Below, piece after piece: positions 37,490 through 49,549 of a DNA stretch of 64,000 bases. Numbering within the stretch: the stretch's first letter is position 1; the number at the start of each line of letters is the position of its first letter. The notes under the pieces were generated by a model. The model was not told the DNA's origin. It did not search any database and saw only the letters and a program-made list of their open reading frames with translations. The stretch lies in the NCBI GenBank assembly GCA_013397865.1, contig VZTI01005061.1:2734902-2798901 (forward strand), given 5' to 3'. The translations under genes and the position numbers were made by a program. Origin of the DNA: Struthidea cinerea (lineage: Eukaryota > Chordata > Aves > Passeriformes > Corcoracidae).

Positions 37490-37526
<37 letters not shown>
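37485..37526. repeat. (ACAT)7 microsatellite with TA flanks
   Basis: Seven perfect ACAT units at 37491-37518, flanked by GTATAT on the left and ATATATAAAT on the right. Confidence 0.96.
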
Positions 37527-37739
37527 ATCTGTAAATACTTACAGTGTGGGAACTTGGAATGACATCTGACTAACTGAATCTCCTTCCTTTTATATTTTGC
37601 TCATCCTTTGGTTAAGACAGGAATGCATAAAATACCATACACACCTGGATTGAATTAGTAATAGAAATAGTATACAGAGATGACAGTTAAAGAATTTCAA
37701 ACTAATGAAAATAATTAATAACTTCAAAAACCCACAGTA

Positions 37740-38180
37740 AACATATTCCCCTAATTAACAGAATAAGCCAAGAGTTCTTATATAACTACAAAGCTCTGGA
37801 GATATAATGTAATTTCATGCTAGCTCCTCTTGCACTGCTTATTGCGTTAAAGTAACTGTATCACTGAAAGTATTTAAGAGAGCAATTGCTCTTGGGGATG
37901 TAAAAATCCTTAGATGTTTGCATCTAAATAAACTGGGTAGCCCCATTAAAATAGAGATAAAGGCACATTATCAAACAAGTGGTAATTAGAGCTGTTATAC
38001 TTTCTGCATGAGCAACCCCCCCAAAAAGTATTAATTAGTGATTAATATCACCTGAGATTAAGCTGAGCCAATATTAAATTTAAGTACTCAAGTTCATTAA
38101 ACAGCTTAGACTGCTACAAGAATTTATGGCCAGGCGCTATAATGATTTTGCACCAGTGAGATGTGGTTTATCTATTTTAA
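37740..38180. promoter_or_regulatory. Candidate conserved non-coding element (enhancer-like)
   Basis: The region is AT-rich but complex. It has dense TAAT/ATTA and ATTAGTGATTAAT-type sites (38025-38050), GGTAATTAGAGCTG, GAGCAATTGCTC (14-bp palindrome AGAGCAATTGCTCT) and CCAGGCGCTATAATGATTTTGC. There are no open frames over 60 codons and no repeat hallmarks. Such blocks are typical of conserved elements in vertebrate gene deserts, but that is inference and no alignment was possible. Confidence 0.25.
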
Positions 38181-41100
38181 ACCACTGGGCTACATTTTAT
38201 TGCTTTATTGCTATTCTCAATAGAAAATTAGAATAGAACAGATTTATGGTTCTAGAAAGGTTATTAGGCCTCCTTTCACTCTTGTTTAGGCGCAGTTGCA
38301 GGAACACAGAGCCAGTTCACAAGGACCCAGCAATACTCAGGATCCTCTCAGCGTTCTCTTTCCTCACTGACACAGCTGGTGGGGCCCAGCACGCCGTCTG
38401 TGGGAGCCATACAGATCTCTTGGATGGCTGGAAGCTGTTCCTAAAATCACAGTTGTCTTGTTTGTTTCCTACTACTTGTTAAAATATTTTGCTTCAGATC
38501 GTCCAGTTTTTCTTGGCAAAAACACTAGATGGAAAATAACCCCCAATCATACTTGCATGAGTCACACCATCCCCACTCATAAAACAATTGCTGAAGATCA
38601 GAGGTGGCATGAGGGAATTATCTGAGCTGGCAGTGGCTGGTTGCTGATGGCCATGTTTTTCTGGTGCTAGTTATTCTTGTTAGCAATAGTTGAACTATAA
38701 ATATATTCCCAGTTTGAACGCTCCACTATTTTGTTCAGGGAAATAAATCCTGCAAAGCATCTGCATTGATTTTTGCTGATCCCCAGTGCTTCCTTCACCC
38801 AGCTTGGATCACACCTGACTGGTCATCTCCTTTCCCAGCTTCTGGGCATCTTCTATGCTTGTCTGGAGCCAGGAGAAGGAGGAACATCAAAACATACAAC
38901 AGCTAGGCCAGGAACGTCCAACTGGTGCATACTGTCACCCCTGCTGGCTGGAGTCAGCCCCAGATTAAGGACTGCAGAGAAAGCAACTATTTGGTTCCAT
39001 GTCTGGGTTTATTTAATCTACAGTTTTCTTTAACTCTACTATTACCACGATGATGGCCCCTGGCTGCCTCATCTCTGGGCACTGATCCAGGGGCTGTATT
39101 TGCTGCTTGAGGCACAGATTGCCTTTAATGCTGAAGGGCAGCAGTAGCCTCAAGACCACAATGTCATCTGACCAATGGAGGAAGATGGAAATCCATGCTG
39201 TGACTGTGTGGATTATTTTTTTGTGCTGAAACAACATTACACTATAAATCTGAGACTTGGTGTATTTACTTTTTTTCTGACAATCCTTGAAGTCCATTCA
39301 GTCAAAAGAGCTCTGAGATGATTCAGCTGATATCCAAATCTCTCCTGTTTAGGCAGCAGTATCACAGTAACACAATTAAAAAGGCTGTCCTGGCTCTTTG
39401 CTCAAGTAGAAATGAGACCAGCTAAATTGCAAACTGGGCCCGCATGGTACAGAATTTGTAACTAATACAAATGAGGCTTTGCAAGTCATTACTGCTCCTA
39501 ATTCTTAGAGAAGACATGACCATGGGAGCATATTTCTGCTGGAAATTGCCACTCAGGTGTTACAGAAGGACTGCCCACCACAGCCAACCTATCATGGGTT
39601 TGTCACTTGACAAAATGAACTCAAAGGAAAAGCACGGCTGGCTGTGCACACTCATCTCCCTCTCCTCTTGGCACTTGTGAGCTCCTAACATGAACACAGG
39701 ATGCTTTCAGGAGGGCATGGGGCCATGCAGACAGATGGGCAGGGGGAGAAATGGGACGCGTTTCAAGGGTTGAGTAACTGGGCCTGAATACTCATCCAGG
39801 GATGTCAGAACAGCAGTTTGGTCCGGATGCCTGCACAGGAGATCAAAGGGATACCCTTTTGCTTCCCACTGCAGTGCAGGATGTGAGGAATTAGGCACTT
39901 AGCATTTATATGGTGTTTATAGGATGAAAGCACTGTCCCGACATTACCTAATTGAACAGAACAGCACCCTTCTGACAGAAGTATGGCCTTCAATTCACTT
40001 ATGGGACAACAGATGGGGAAAATTGTGTGTTTTGGCCACCAGTGCTTCTGCCAGGATCTCCCATCTTCCTTCCCTGTGCTTATTTCTTCAGCCCGTCTAT
40101 GCAAAAGGCACTGTGTGCTAGGCTGTAGTTGCCGAAGGGGAAATTTTGTTTCAAGGGACTTGTTTCTTTGCAAGTTGATTTCCATTGCCTGTAAGAAACA
40201 TTTGTTGACCTCGATGAAAGATAAAGTTTTCCCTGAATTCTCTGGCTGTACCCCCATCCGTGCCTCCTGTGGTGCACAGGTTTGTGTGTGATCACCACAT
40301 GACAGAGGCACTGATCTTCCATGCTCGGTTTACAGAAAAAGGTAACATGCTGCTCCGAGCATTTCTCCCTCTTTGTGTCTGCAGTGCTGAACAACTCAGC
40401 ACACTTGTATGTTATTTGGGTACAGTACCTACAGAAAGACACGAAAGCAGTTTTTAATGGAAAAGTTTCCCTTTTTTGGCGGGGGGGGGGACTCTGGAGC
40501 CAAAAGTGCAGTCCCCTTGTTGGGGTGTCTCACTGAGACGTCTGGCTGAGCTGACAGAACTGTTCGTGCTGCAAACCCACGGAGAGGGAATCTCTGCTTC
40601 CACAAGGCTGTTCACTTGGTGATGCTGCCAGAGCTGATGACACCACAGATGAACACCTGGGATGTGCTGGAATGGACCCCTACATGGAGCTAGGCTGGGA
40701 TGGAAAGCACTGGGAGTGCCCAGGGCTCCTCCAGGTGATAGGAGCCATCCTAATCAAACATCCTCTATGCTGGCCCCAAGCACACCTGAAGCTTTCACAG
40801 CAAGGACATATCCATGTATTACTCCACCTCCTCGGGAATGTCTTATAACCTGGCAGTTCTTTAGGAGAAAGTATTTGAGGGGAATTTCTCTCCTCCTGGT
40901 ATTTTGCTCTATCAGCACAAGAAAGCAGTTGCAAGAGGGAAAGCACACAAATTTTTCAGAAACTACTCCTTCCACCCCCAGACCCCTTCCTATGGAGTCA
41001 GTGAGCACAGACTGGTCTTTAATGTGGGAGTTAAATGATCAATATTTAGCTAGGAGGTTTGATGAATATTATATTTATTTTGTAAGTCTGGAAAAGCACT

Positions 41101-42033
41101 TCAGTCCCTGTATTTAACGTATCACTTTTAATGCAGCAGAAATAAAAAAGCCTCCTCACACTCTGTTCTTTTCTTTAACAGGAAAACTATAATGTTCTTT
41201 GCTCTCATGCTGCTTCATTTTCAAACACAGCACATGTAAACAAAATTGGCAATAAATTATGCAAAAGTGTAGTAGCAACAAAAATTTCAGAGAGCTAACT
41301 GGCAAGTTTATTCTCTGAATATGAATGACAAATAATTGCTTTATTTGCCTAAACGAGCTTGTATGTATATTTAAAATGCTTGCCATTCCACTCCTTTTCA
41401 ACTCAATGACAAAATTCTCTGCACTGTCAGTAGGTCTCCTATTTTATCCATGAATGTAATGAATTAGCTGTATTTATAATTTTTATTCCCTGAATGAATT
41501 AATGGTAACTGATCTTTACCTTCCATGTGATATAAATCTTACATTGATGAGAAATGGCTCAGGTTTTTCTGCTATAAAACCTCACAGAAGTCTTCTGCAT
41601 CCCACATTAGAATTGTAATTTCTCAGCCTTATGCAATGTGAGATCCTGAAGTACATCTTTTTTTCTGAGAGACTCCTTAGGTTTTAATTATATACAGTAC
41701 AACAACTAGAACATTCCAATAAAAACAATCTTTATTTTCCATGAGAAATTATTTCTCCCTTCTCTCATCCACAGGATCTATCTGTGAATGGACTGTGGAG
41801 ACATAATGAGGTGCTGCTGTGGGATGGCTCTATGGCAGGGATTTGTTCACTGTCTTCCATCCTGAGACTTGCACCTCACTTAGCTGGAAGAAGCAGCTGC
41901 TGTTCATGGCCCCTGTACAGCCTGGGCCGGAGAGCAGCCAGGGATCCAACTTTTGCTGCTGCTGCTGTAGACTATGACCAACTTAACTCCCTGTTGCACT
42001 AAAGGTCAGCAGACACATTATCAGAGCTGAACA
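38181..42033. other. Unique non-coding stretch
   Basis: No supported gene. Overlapping open frames of 100-168 codons on both strands cluster at 39805-41117 but carry no domain, and the clustering reflects a locally higher G+C. A run of ten G (40481-40490) is present. Confidence 0.55.
40481..40490. repeat. Poly(G) run
   Basis: Ten consecutive G residues, the longest G run in the window, preceded by TTTTTTGGC. Confidence 0.95.
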
Positions 42034-42307
42034 GACTCTTGTTGGGGTGCACTGGGTGGTGGTAGAGAGATGGGCCCTGAGGATCAGAGAGGGCCTCTTT
42101 CCTGGGCCCGGAGGTGACCCTGGGAGTGCATCCAGGTCACCGGAGACGGATTGAGAGAAGATTGTGTGTTTATGGACAGACTGGGCCTATGAGAAGTGTT
42201 AATTGTACTTTGTGGCCTTATAGGGTGTTGTTTAACTATTACCATAATAGGTAAAATCTGTGTATTACCCCAGGTGATTGGGGACACTGTGGGGAACATC
42301 TTTCCTG

Positions 42308-42314
42308 TTTATAT
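42308..42314 (+). promoter_or_regulatory. TATA-like element of the LTR
   Basis: TTTATAT located about 50 bp before the LTR polyadenylation signal, where a retroviral TATA box is expected. The match is weaker than in the 17.8-kb LTR. Confidence 0.45.
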
Positions 42315-42362
42315 GATGTTATATCCTGTTGGGTGCTGGTATTTAGGGAATTCTGACCGCGC

Positions 42363-42368
42363 AATAAA
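42363..42368 (+). promoter_or_regulatory. AATAAA polyadenylation signal of the LTR
   Basis: Canonical AATAAA within GCGCAATAAACGG, about 57 bp before the LTR end. Confidence 0.7.
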
Positions 42369-42431
42369 CGGCTTTGCATTCTTCCACCTGATAGGCAAGG
42401 TCCTTGCCCATGCCTCATTACTGCAGACTCT

Positions 42432-45352
42432 CACCCTGGGGCCCAGGTTTTATTCCATCTTTCTGACATACACAGGCCATGTGATGCCATCAAAAAAAAA
42501 GCATCATCCCTTCAAAACCTTTCTCTTCCCCAAACAGAAATTCTTTTGAATGAAATGCCAATGCAGGCACACAGTAACTGACCCACTATTACTGGTGAGT
42601 GACAGCAATACAAATCTACTGCTTATTAGTAGATTACCTCATCAGGGGGCTTAAAGGACCCATTCCAGCTCACTGAATAACCATAATTTCTTGGAAGTGA
42701 ATGAATTGGTATCAATATCTCTCTGTAAATGGAAGGGCTGGATGTATGGTGGAGGGATGTATGGTGGAGGGTTGTGGGTTTTGATTCTTGCAGCCAGGAA
42801 GGACTCTCTCTGTTCAAAGTCCATAACCATTTTTTAGTGGGTTCTTGAAGCAGTTAACAGTGAAATGTATAGGAACTGCAGCTGCAGGCTCACCTTATGG
42901 TGCACTAACAGTAAGAAGGGCATGGTGACCCTTCCTTTTTCACAGGAGAGAAAGTCCTGTGGTTCAACATGAATGAAGAGCATGAAAATATGCGTATTTG
43001 TTTGAGACATGGAGGTACTTCATGGTTGGGTGTAAGGCTTGAAGAGAAGTGGCCTTGCCAACAAATGGAACAGACATGCATACTAGAGGGGCATTTTCCA
43101 AAAGCCATGCTACAGAAGGTATAAGACACCTTCAAAAATTTTTCATGAGACAAATCTCATAGGTAGTGAAATGGGCATGGGAGGTCACAGATTTACCTCC
43201 ATACGAGATTGCCATAAGAAATGGCACAGTTGCAGATACACAGCTTTTTATAGGAACATGCTGGGGAAAAACACGCCACATGAAAGCTGATCAATTTGTG
43301 TTCCTTCTGTTGCATGTTAGAGGAAAAACTTTTTAAGAAAGTGCTTAACAGTTGTTTTGACAGAAGAGGTAGGGAAGAAAGAGTTTGAATAAAATCCAGA
43401 GAGCATATGAATAAAAATTCCCTCCCATTAGACATGGGATTCTCAGGTTTCAGTCCCTGAGCTTGAAGAACAAGAACACCTCTCTACCGTCTTCAGGTTG
43501 GGGGAAGGAAGATTAAAAACTGTAGTCTCCTACTTATTCCAGGTTCAGCACCCAAATTTTCATTCAGAGTTCTCCTACTGAACCAAAAGAAACATCCCCA
43601 ACACGGAAATGATTTTTAATTTGCTAGATTTCCATGAAAATGATGATTTTAAACAGGTGCTGTGCTGCAGCAAAAGCATTTGCTAGACAACTCCCAGTCA
43701 ACACCACTGATTAGCTGGCAAAACACCAGGCTTGCTTTTTAAGAGAAGAACTTACTGATTAACATGTAATTTTACTATTAAAAAAAAAAAATCCCTCAAA
43801 AGAATTGCATTCTGTACTTCAGTTCCTACCATGTTGAAGTTGTAAACTTCAAGTGACAGCATTCTAGTTGCTCTCATATAATTTCACTTCTTTCTGAAGG
43901 ATAAGAGTGAAGCAGAGACTTTCAGATAACATTTCATTCATGTGTAACTGAGACAAAGGAGCTGTAATGATAGTCGGCCAAGGAAGGATGTCACGTGCTT
44001 CAGGGATTGCTGGTAGCCAGGATATCCAAGTGTCATTCTTCAGAAGCAGGAAGAATTCCTTTTGTTGCTGAACAGTTTTATGTCCACTAATTTAATGATA
44101 TTCTTTCACTTTTTTTTTAACTCCAAGCTACACAGTGGCCACTAGCTCAGTCCAGGAGCATAACGTATGTATAGGGGGAATGTAAAGTTACTTGTAGCAG
44201 CTTGGAAGCTGAGAGACATTCCATTCTGTCTGTGAGTGCTTCAAATTCCCATAGAGGCTCTTTAAAAGAACCTTAACTATTTCTCATATTTTTTATAAAC
44301 AAAAAGAGAAATCAAGCCCGTCTGAGATGACTATAGGAAAAAAAAAAAAATGGAGTCATTTCTGTGAAGGGCCAGGAAAAGTTTCCCTGCACAAACAAAG
44401 AGGAAAATAGTTTTGCAACTCAAACTAACTGTCAAAGAGCTTCACCTGTATCTAGGACACTTGTTTGTGGCTAAGGCATAATGCAGCCTGGCATTCTGTG
44501 GCCAGGAAAAGAAAAAAAATCAGTAGAGAGACAGCACAATAATTTGCCTTTTAAACTCAACCTCAGAACTACATGCTTAACATAAGCACTCCCTCCACTC
44601 CAATCCCTAATACTTCTTGCTCCTTTTCTCTTTTTACAGACCCTGCTCTGAATCCTGACCTAGAAACCTGGTGTTCACAGAAAACGAAGGAAACCTCACA
44701 ATTTTCCTCAACTGCTCCTGCCCTCCCATGCTGCCAATCTTCCAGCCCACCTAACAGCCCCCACAGGCTGTCATTCTCTAACACTATGTTGTTGCTCCAG
44801 CTGCACTCTTTTATGGCAGTGGCTTTGTGCCTGCAGCTGGTTTCACACCTGAGGGCAGTAATGACCTGCTTCTGGCACAGTCTGCTGAAGTGGGGAGATG
44901 TTATTAACTTATATTATAGGCGAGGAACAGCTTGAGGGACTTAAACCCAGCTGCCCCAAAGTATGTAGGCATTTTGTATATAGCACAGTAAGGCACTTTG
45001 CACTTTTAAGGACTTGAGCTTAGTCATTTGTGAAAAATTGTAAGCTGTTGTGTGACAAAAGAGAAGCTGAGTCTGTTCTCCCCACCAAGGAGATTTTTTA
45101 AAATCACTTGAGTCCTTCCTTCCAGGCTTGTGTTCTTAGGCTGACTATAAGGTTGAGTAATACAGAAAGAGTGCACACAATCATCTAATTTGCAATAGAA
45201 TTTCTCCTATAAATGAGGTCAGATGGGCTTTAAATAAGGGTGGCCTTGCAAATTATGAGCAGCCTTAGGAACTCAGCTCCTTCTGAAGGAACCAGGCTTA
45301 TGCAAGGTCAAAATAATTCTGAGAGTCCCAATGCCAAACATTCTTTTCCAGC
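42432..45352. other. Unique non-coding stretch
   Basis: No supported gene. Two poly(A) runs lie at 43780-43791 and 44338-44350. A good splice-acceptor-like site ends at 44640 but leads into no recognisable exon. Confidence 0.6.
42741..42770. repeat. Two-copy 15-bp tandem repeat
   Basis: GATGTATGGTGGAGG occurs twice in direct tandem with no mismatch. Confidence 0.97.
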
Positions 45353-45374
45353 CTAAGGTGTTGCAACACCTTAG
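45353..45374. other. Perfect 22-bp palindrome
   Basis: CTAAGGTGTTG is followed directly by its exact reverse complement CAACACCTTAG. A 22-bp perfect palindrome is expected about 0.015 times in random sequence of this size. The half AGGTGTTG is reminiscent of a T-box half-site (AGGTGTNA), so an inverted T-box-like site is conceivable. This is inference. Confidence 0.9.
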
Positions 45375-45943
45375 AGAGAGGCAAGGGAGGCAGGGAACGA
45401 CACAGTTTGCCTATGGAGAGAAACGAAGCAACCGTTTGAAGGTCAGTGCTTATTAGAGCAATTGACTGGACATTAAATCAGCAGGGTGTTAATATCCAAG
45501 GATTTTGGCTCCAGTCCTATAAAGTCCTTTTGCCAACTCCAGGTAGGTTTTCTGTACCTGCAACTTGTCACTTCCTTCCTGTTATTTCTTTGCAAGGGAG
45601 CTAAAAATGTGAAGGGCTTTGCTGAGCTGACACTTTCTTTCTGGACAGACCTGCTTTTTATAGAAGTTCATATTGAAGACACATCCAGGATGCTTCCATT
45701 GTCAGCTCCTCCACAGATGATACTTATGCCCATCTTGGAGATCTGCTTTATGAACTGGCTGTCAGACACAATGTCTTCAGTCTGAAGCCGCTTCTCCCCA
45801 GATTCTACTCAATTTAAAAAACCAACCACAAACCAAACAATTTGATGCAGTTGTTACTGGTAGTAATAAACACTGCGTGACTCAGGGCTGGCTCTCCCTC
45901 TAGGTGGGAGAGCAAAAAGGTCCATCATGTGTGTTTTTGTGCT
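45375..45943. other. Unique non-coding stretch
   Basis: One open frame of 99 codons (45486-45785) without a recognisable domain. Nothing else is seen. Confidence 0.6.
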
Positions 45944-45969
45944 CTTCACCAGGATGGGTCCTGGTGAAG
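45944..45969. other. Perfect 11-bp-arm hairpin with 4-base loop
   Basis: CTTCACCAGGA and TCCTGGTGAAG are perfect complements separated by TGGG. A further inverted pair, AAGGTCC (45917-45923) and GGACCTT (45969-45975), surrounds it, so an alternative longer fold exists. No miRNA or terminator context is apparent. Confidence 0.8.
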
Positions 45970-45975
45970 GACCTT

Positions 45976-48900
45976 CCTGGGAAAGGAGAGCTTCAATCAC
46001 TCAGCCCTGATGCTTCTTGTTCTGTGTCCAAACGGCTGAGGCAGACAGAAATATCAATGATTGTGCAAGGTGATGTGAGAGAAGCATGACCAGGCCTGAG
46101 ATACTTGGCTGTCCATTTCCATAGGACAATACCAGCCAGCAAAATTCTAATTTTTATTGCGTTTTTATGACACAGCTACCAAACCGCATTTATCTCTCCT
46201 TTTTAATTTCCTTTATTATGAAAGCAAACAAGGTTACCCAAAGAGTTGCCCTACCAAGGAGTTTTCTGATCCTGTAGGAGTAAGACATAGAAGACTGGCC
46301 TTCATCCTCATCTGTCCTGTAACTTTCAGCAATCGCATCCTGCCTCTCTCCTGTAGCTGTCAGAAATTGCAGCTGTTATCATGGCTCTGCTACTGTTAGT
46401 ACTTCCGTAGTGTCCCACCACTCACACATGGATCTGCTGCCCTGGACTCTGAGCACACACTGAATGACAGTCTCTGTTCTAAAGCACTTGTGATCCGTGT
46501 AGACAAGACATGCCAGGGCTGAAAATCAACTCTAATTTGACAGAGGAACCATAGGATGAAATCACCATTTAAAGATGTTCAGTGCTTTACCAAATCATCC
46601 AAACAGTTTAGTTTTTAAAAAAAACTAAGCAGGTTGGTTCCTCAAAGGCTCCCCTGATGATGGATGGGTATGTATGTGCCTTAGGTGGAACCTGTGAAAT
46701 CACGACTGACTGTCTTAAAAGCTAAACCAAAGTTGCCTAAGGACTAGACAGAGAACTACCAACAGAAGTTAATCATGCTTCCCAAATGTGTCTTGTGCTT
46801 TCTTTGTTTTGATGGTAAATGATAACAGCCACAGCAAATCTGATCAATGGAAAGAAGTTATATTCAGTTCTTCATCTCTGATAGTTTTAATCTTTGTTGG
46901 TGTTTTTAGCAAAGAAAAAAGAAAGTAGTAATCTGGTATCATGGGAAGTACAGTATTTGCCATGAGAAATTTTGTAAAGTTTTTTCCATGTCATTCTAGT
47001 ATTTAATAACAGTTTGGCACTCAGGCTTTCACTTTGGCTCAACTTTAGACTTGAGCTGCAGTTCAGGCATAATATATTTTCCAACTGTGATCATTTAAAC
47101 TCCTGTAAAAAAAAACATATTAAAAAAGTTTATTTTTAGGCATCCACTTGCCTCTAAAATTGCTTTTGGTGACAACTATTGCAGGACATGACTGCTAAGG
47201 TATCTGCAAACATTTTACTGCCTGTCAGGCTAACTTGCTTTAACCATCTCGGGAGAACAGCCTGAATTCTAACGAAGAGTAATAGGAAGACAATGAAAAT
47301 GCTTGTAGAATAGAGGATAAGCCTTCAACAGGTAAACAAGTTAACTTTTGTCTTTGGTAGACCTAATTAACTCTATTTAAAAAAAGCAGAACCAATACGT
47401 TAATAAATAAATAAACTAACCCTCCAAAACCCAGCAGCAGGTTGCTACATTAGCATGAATATTTCATGTTTGATCTGAGGATGCCCACACAGAATTTTAT
47501 TTTGCTCTGGGACTTGTTGGTTGTCTTAAGTAGAAAGAAAAAAAGTCGCTCAGAAATTCTGCAAAGTCTTACCTACATATCTGTGTTCCTGGTATTTCTT
47601 GCAGGGACTGGTACCTCTTGCACATTCAGACCATCTCTGTGCAATGTGGAGCGGAGAAAACAATTAGAAAAAAAGTGCCATTTCCGTTTGCACGAGAAGA
47701 CTAAAAAAAGATCAAACAAAGCTCAGCCCTCTGAAGCATTATCAACAATAAAAGGAACTGACAGCATCTGGCTTAGACTTGTCCATTTTGGGCAAGGGCA
47801 GTCCATGGTTTCAGCAGTTCTGAAAGGGAGAAAATGGCATGTGCAATCTCAAAGGGCTGCTCCACCACTCCTGTGCCTGTCACATGTCAACATACATTAG
47901 GTTTCCTCTTCTGCTGGGAAAGTGCTGACAGTCTGATGGCCCGCTGTACTGATGTTTACAGTGTTAACAGTGCTTCTGGGGGACCTGGAAGCCTGAAGTG
48001 CTGTGCTGTGTGTGATGATTTGGGGGACAGAGGAGAGGTTAATGATCACAGCGGTTTTAATCAGATAGTATGGTGTTGGCGTTTTGGTTGTCAGGTTCCC
48101 TTCACCCTCCCAGCCCTTGCATTTCAATTAGAGTCAAGTGGAGTTAATTGCTCTTTGGCCAGCTGTATTTACAGGACCACAATATCATGCAAAGGTGACA
48201 CTGGTAGGGAAATTAAAGCGCAGATGCAGGTGAAAGGCTGTGATCACTGTCTTTGTGGCATTTGCTTTCCAACTTCTTCTTCTCTTTCATGCTGTCTCCA
48301 GGACCATGTTTTGCCGCCTCTTCTCTACCCACTGACTGCAGTGATGTTCAACAGCAATACTGTTATTAAATAGCAGGATTGCAGAAGTCCTTTTAGGCTC
48401 CAGTATGGGTGAAGCTTTAGTATTCTGTTAGGTTTACTACAAATGTGCAAAGGCCACATTTCTCAAGAGGAGCTAATGATTCCACATCCACTTTAAAGAC
48501 TTTTTAACACCAATATAATGAACCTGCAGGTCACAGAGAGTTTAAGCACCACTTTTTCATCATGAAGTTATTTTTCTCCCAGCACCTCAAGTAAAAGAGG
48601 ATGACTGACAAAGTGTCACACACAGTCTTACATTAGTAAATGACAGCGCCAACACTTGTAAAGAAAAAAATATATCTTTGCATGTTGGAGGCAGAAAGCC
48701 TGCCAATTTTAGTTGAGGACTTGTATGCTTAGGATTTGAGAAGTAAAATTATGAATATGCATTACGTAGACCTTATGCTCAGCACAGTCTACACATGCAA
48801 TCAGACCTGACCTTGCAATGCTCTCAACTCTGTGAGGGCAGATTTTTAGAAGCACAACTAAGAGGCAGATATTGACTCCCCCTGCTTTTTCAGCGATGTT

Positions 48901-49472
48901 TTGTCACTTAGCCATTCTTTCTGTTTTGGAAAATGTCACATCAAGTAACTTAATTTTGCTGGAGGGAGAATCCTTGGTGTTTAATATAAGTTATTAACTT
49001 CTTGTAAACAAGTGGGATACAGTAAAACATAGTAGAGAAGATTTAGAGCAGGAGTAAAGAGCAAAATGAACACAAATAAGTAACTATCATTCAGGCATTT
49101 TATATGGACAAAAGGACAACGCACAGAGAGGTTCTTTGATGAGACATTCACAAAACAAAATAATGATACAAGATTGAAATAAATTACAGGATCAAAAAGA
49201 TACACTGGGAGAGAAATAGCTCAAAAAATCTAGCGACTACCCTGGAGAATAATGGAGACAAATCTCATTACAGGTTTCATGTGATGTTATCCTCTATATC
49301 ACTCATAATGCAAGCAGGAACATGGAATAACTTTCATGAACTGTACTTGTATATTGTTACGTTTGACAAAGTATAGTATTAGGCAGCTACAGCATGAGAT
49401 AGTGAAATAACTTCGTAGCTGTGTTCACTCACACTGGCTGTTTTAATTTGAAAAATTAATAGCAAAGATACA
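45976..49472. other. Unique non-coding stretch
   Basis: No supported gene. Two overlapping plus-strand open frames at 47466-48373 (144 and 179 codons) have no recognisable domain or coding-like composition. No repeat family is recognised. Confidence 0.55.
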
Positions 49473-49549
49473 AATCATGAAATTGTAGAACAACTTGTTT
49501 GGAAAGGACTTTTGTAGGTCAGCTAGTTCCAACCCCCACTTCCCCAGTG
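49473..49549 (-). mobile_element. CR1 LINE 3'-end fragment, antisense
   Basis: AATCATGAAATTGTAGAACA, then TTTGGAAAGGACTTTTGTAG and GTCAGCTAGTTCCAACCCCC, follow the antisense CR1 terminus ('aatcatagaatcatttaggttggaaaagacctttaagatcatctagtccaaccc'). Only the last 75 bp or so of the element are present, which is the usual extreme 5' truncation. Confidence 0.75.

Larger units (their letters stand above)
42034..42431 (+). mobile_element. Solo LTR (ERVK-type) with perfect 6-bp target-site duplication
   Basis: The 386-bp LTR (42040-42425) begins TGTTGGGGTGC and ends ATTACTGCA, the TG...CA ends of a retroviral LTR. It is flanked on both sides by GACTCT (42034-42039 and 42426-42431), a perfect 6-bp target-site duplication of the size made by ERVK-type integrases. 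On the plus strand it has a TATA-like TTTATATGATG near 42308 and AATAAA at 42363-42368 within CGCGCAATAAACGG, giving U3-R-U5 order and orientation. No retroviral genes or second LTR lie nearby. It is the product of LTR-LTR recombination that removed the provirus. Open frames crossing it are not coding. Confidence 0.85.

Noticed and set aside
39805..41117. Cluster of 100-168-codon frames on both strands
   Set aside because: Simultaneous openness in several frames reflects composition; none resembles a protein.
47834..48373. 179-codon open frame, the longest in the window
   Set aside because: No recognisable domain, signal or repeat; amino-acid make-up is like translated non-coding DNA, and an overlapping frame runs on the minus strand. 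One frame of this length is not surprising in 64 kb read six ways.
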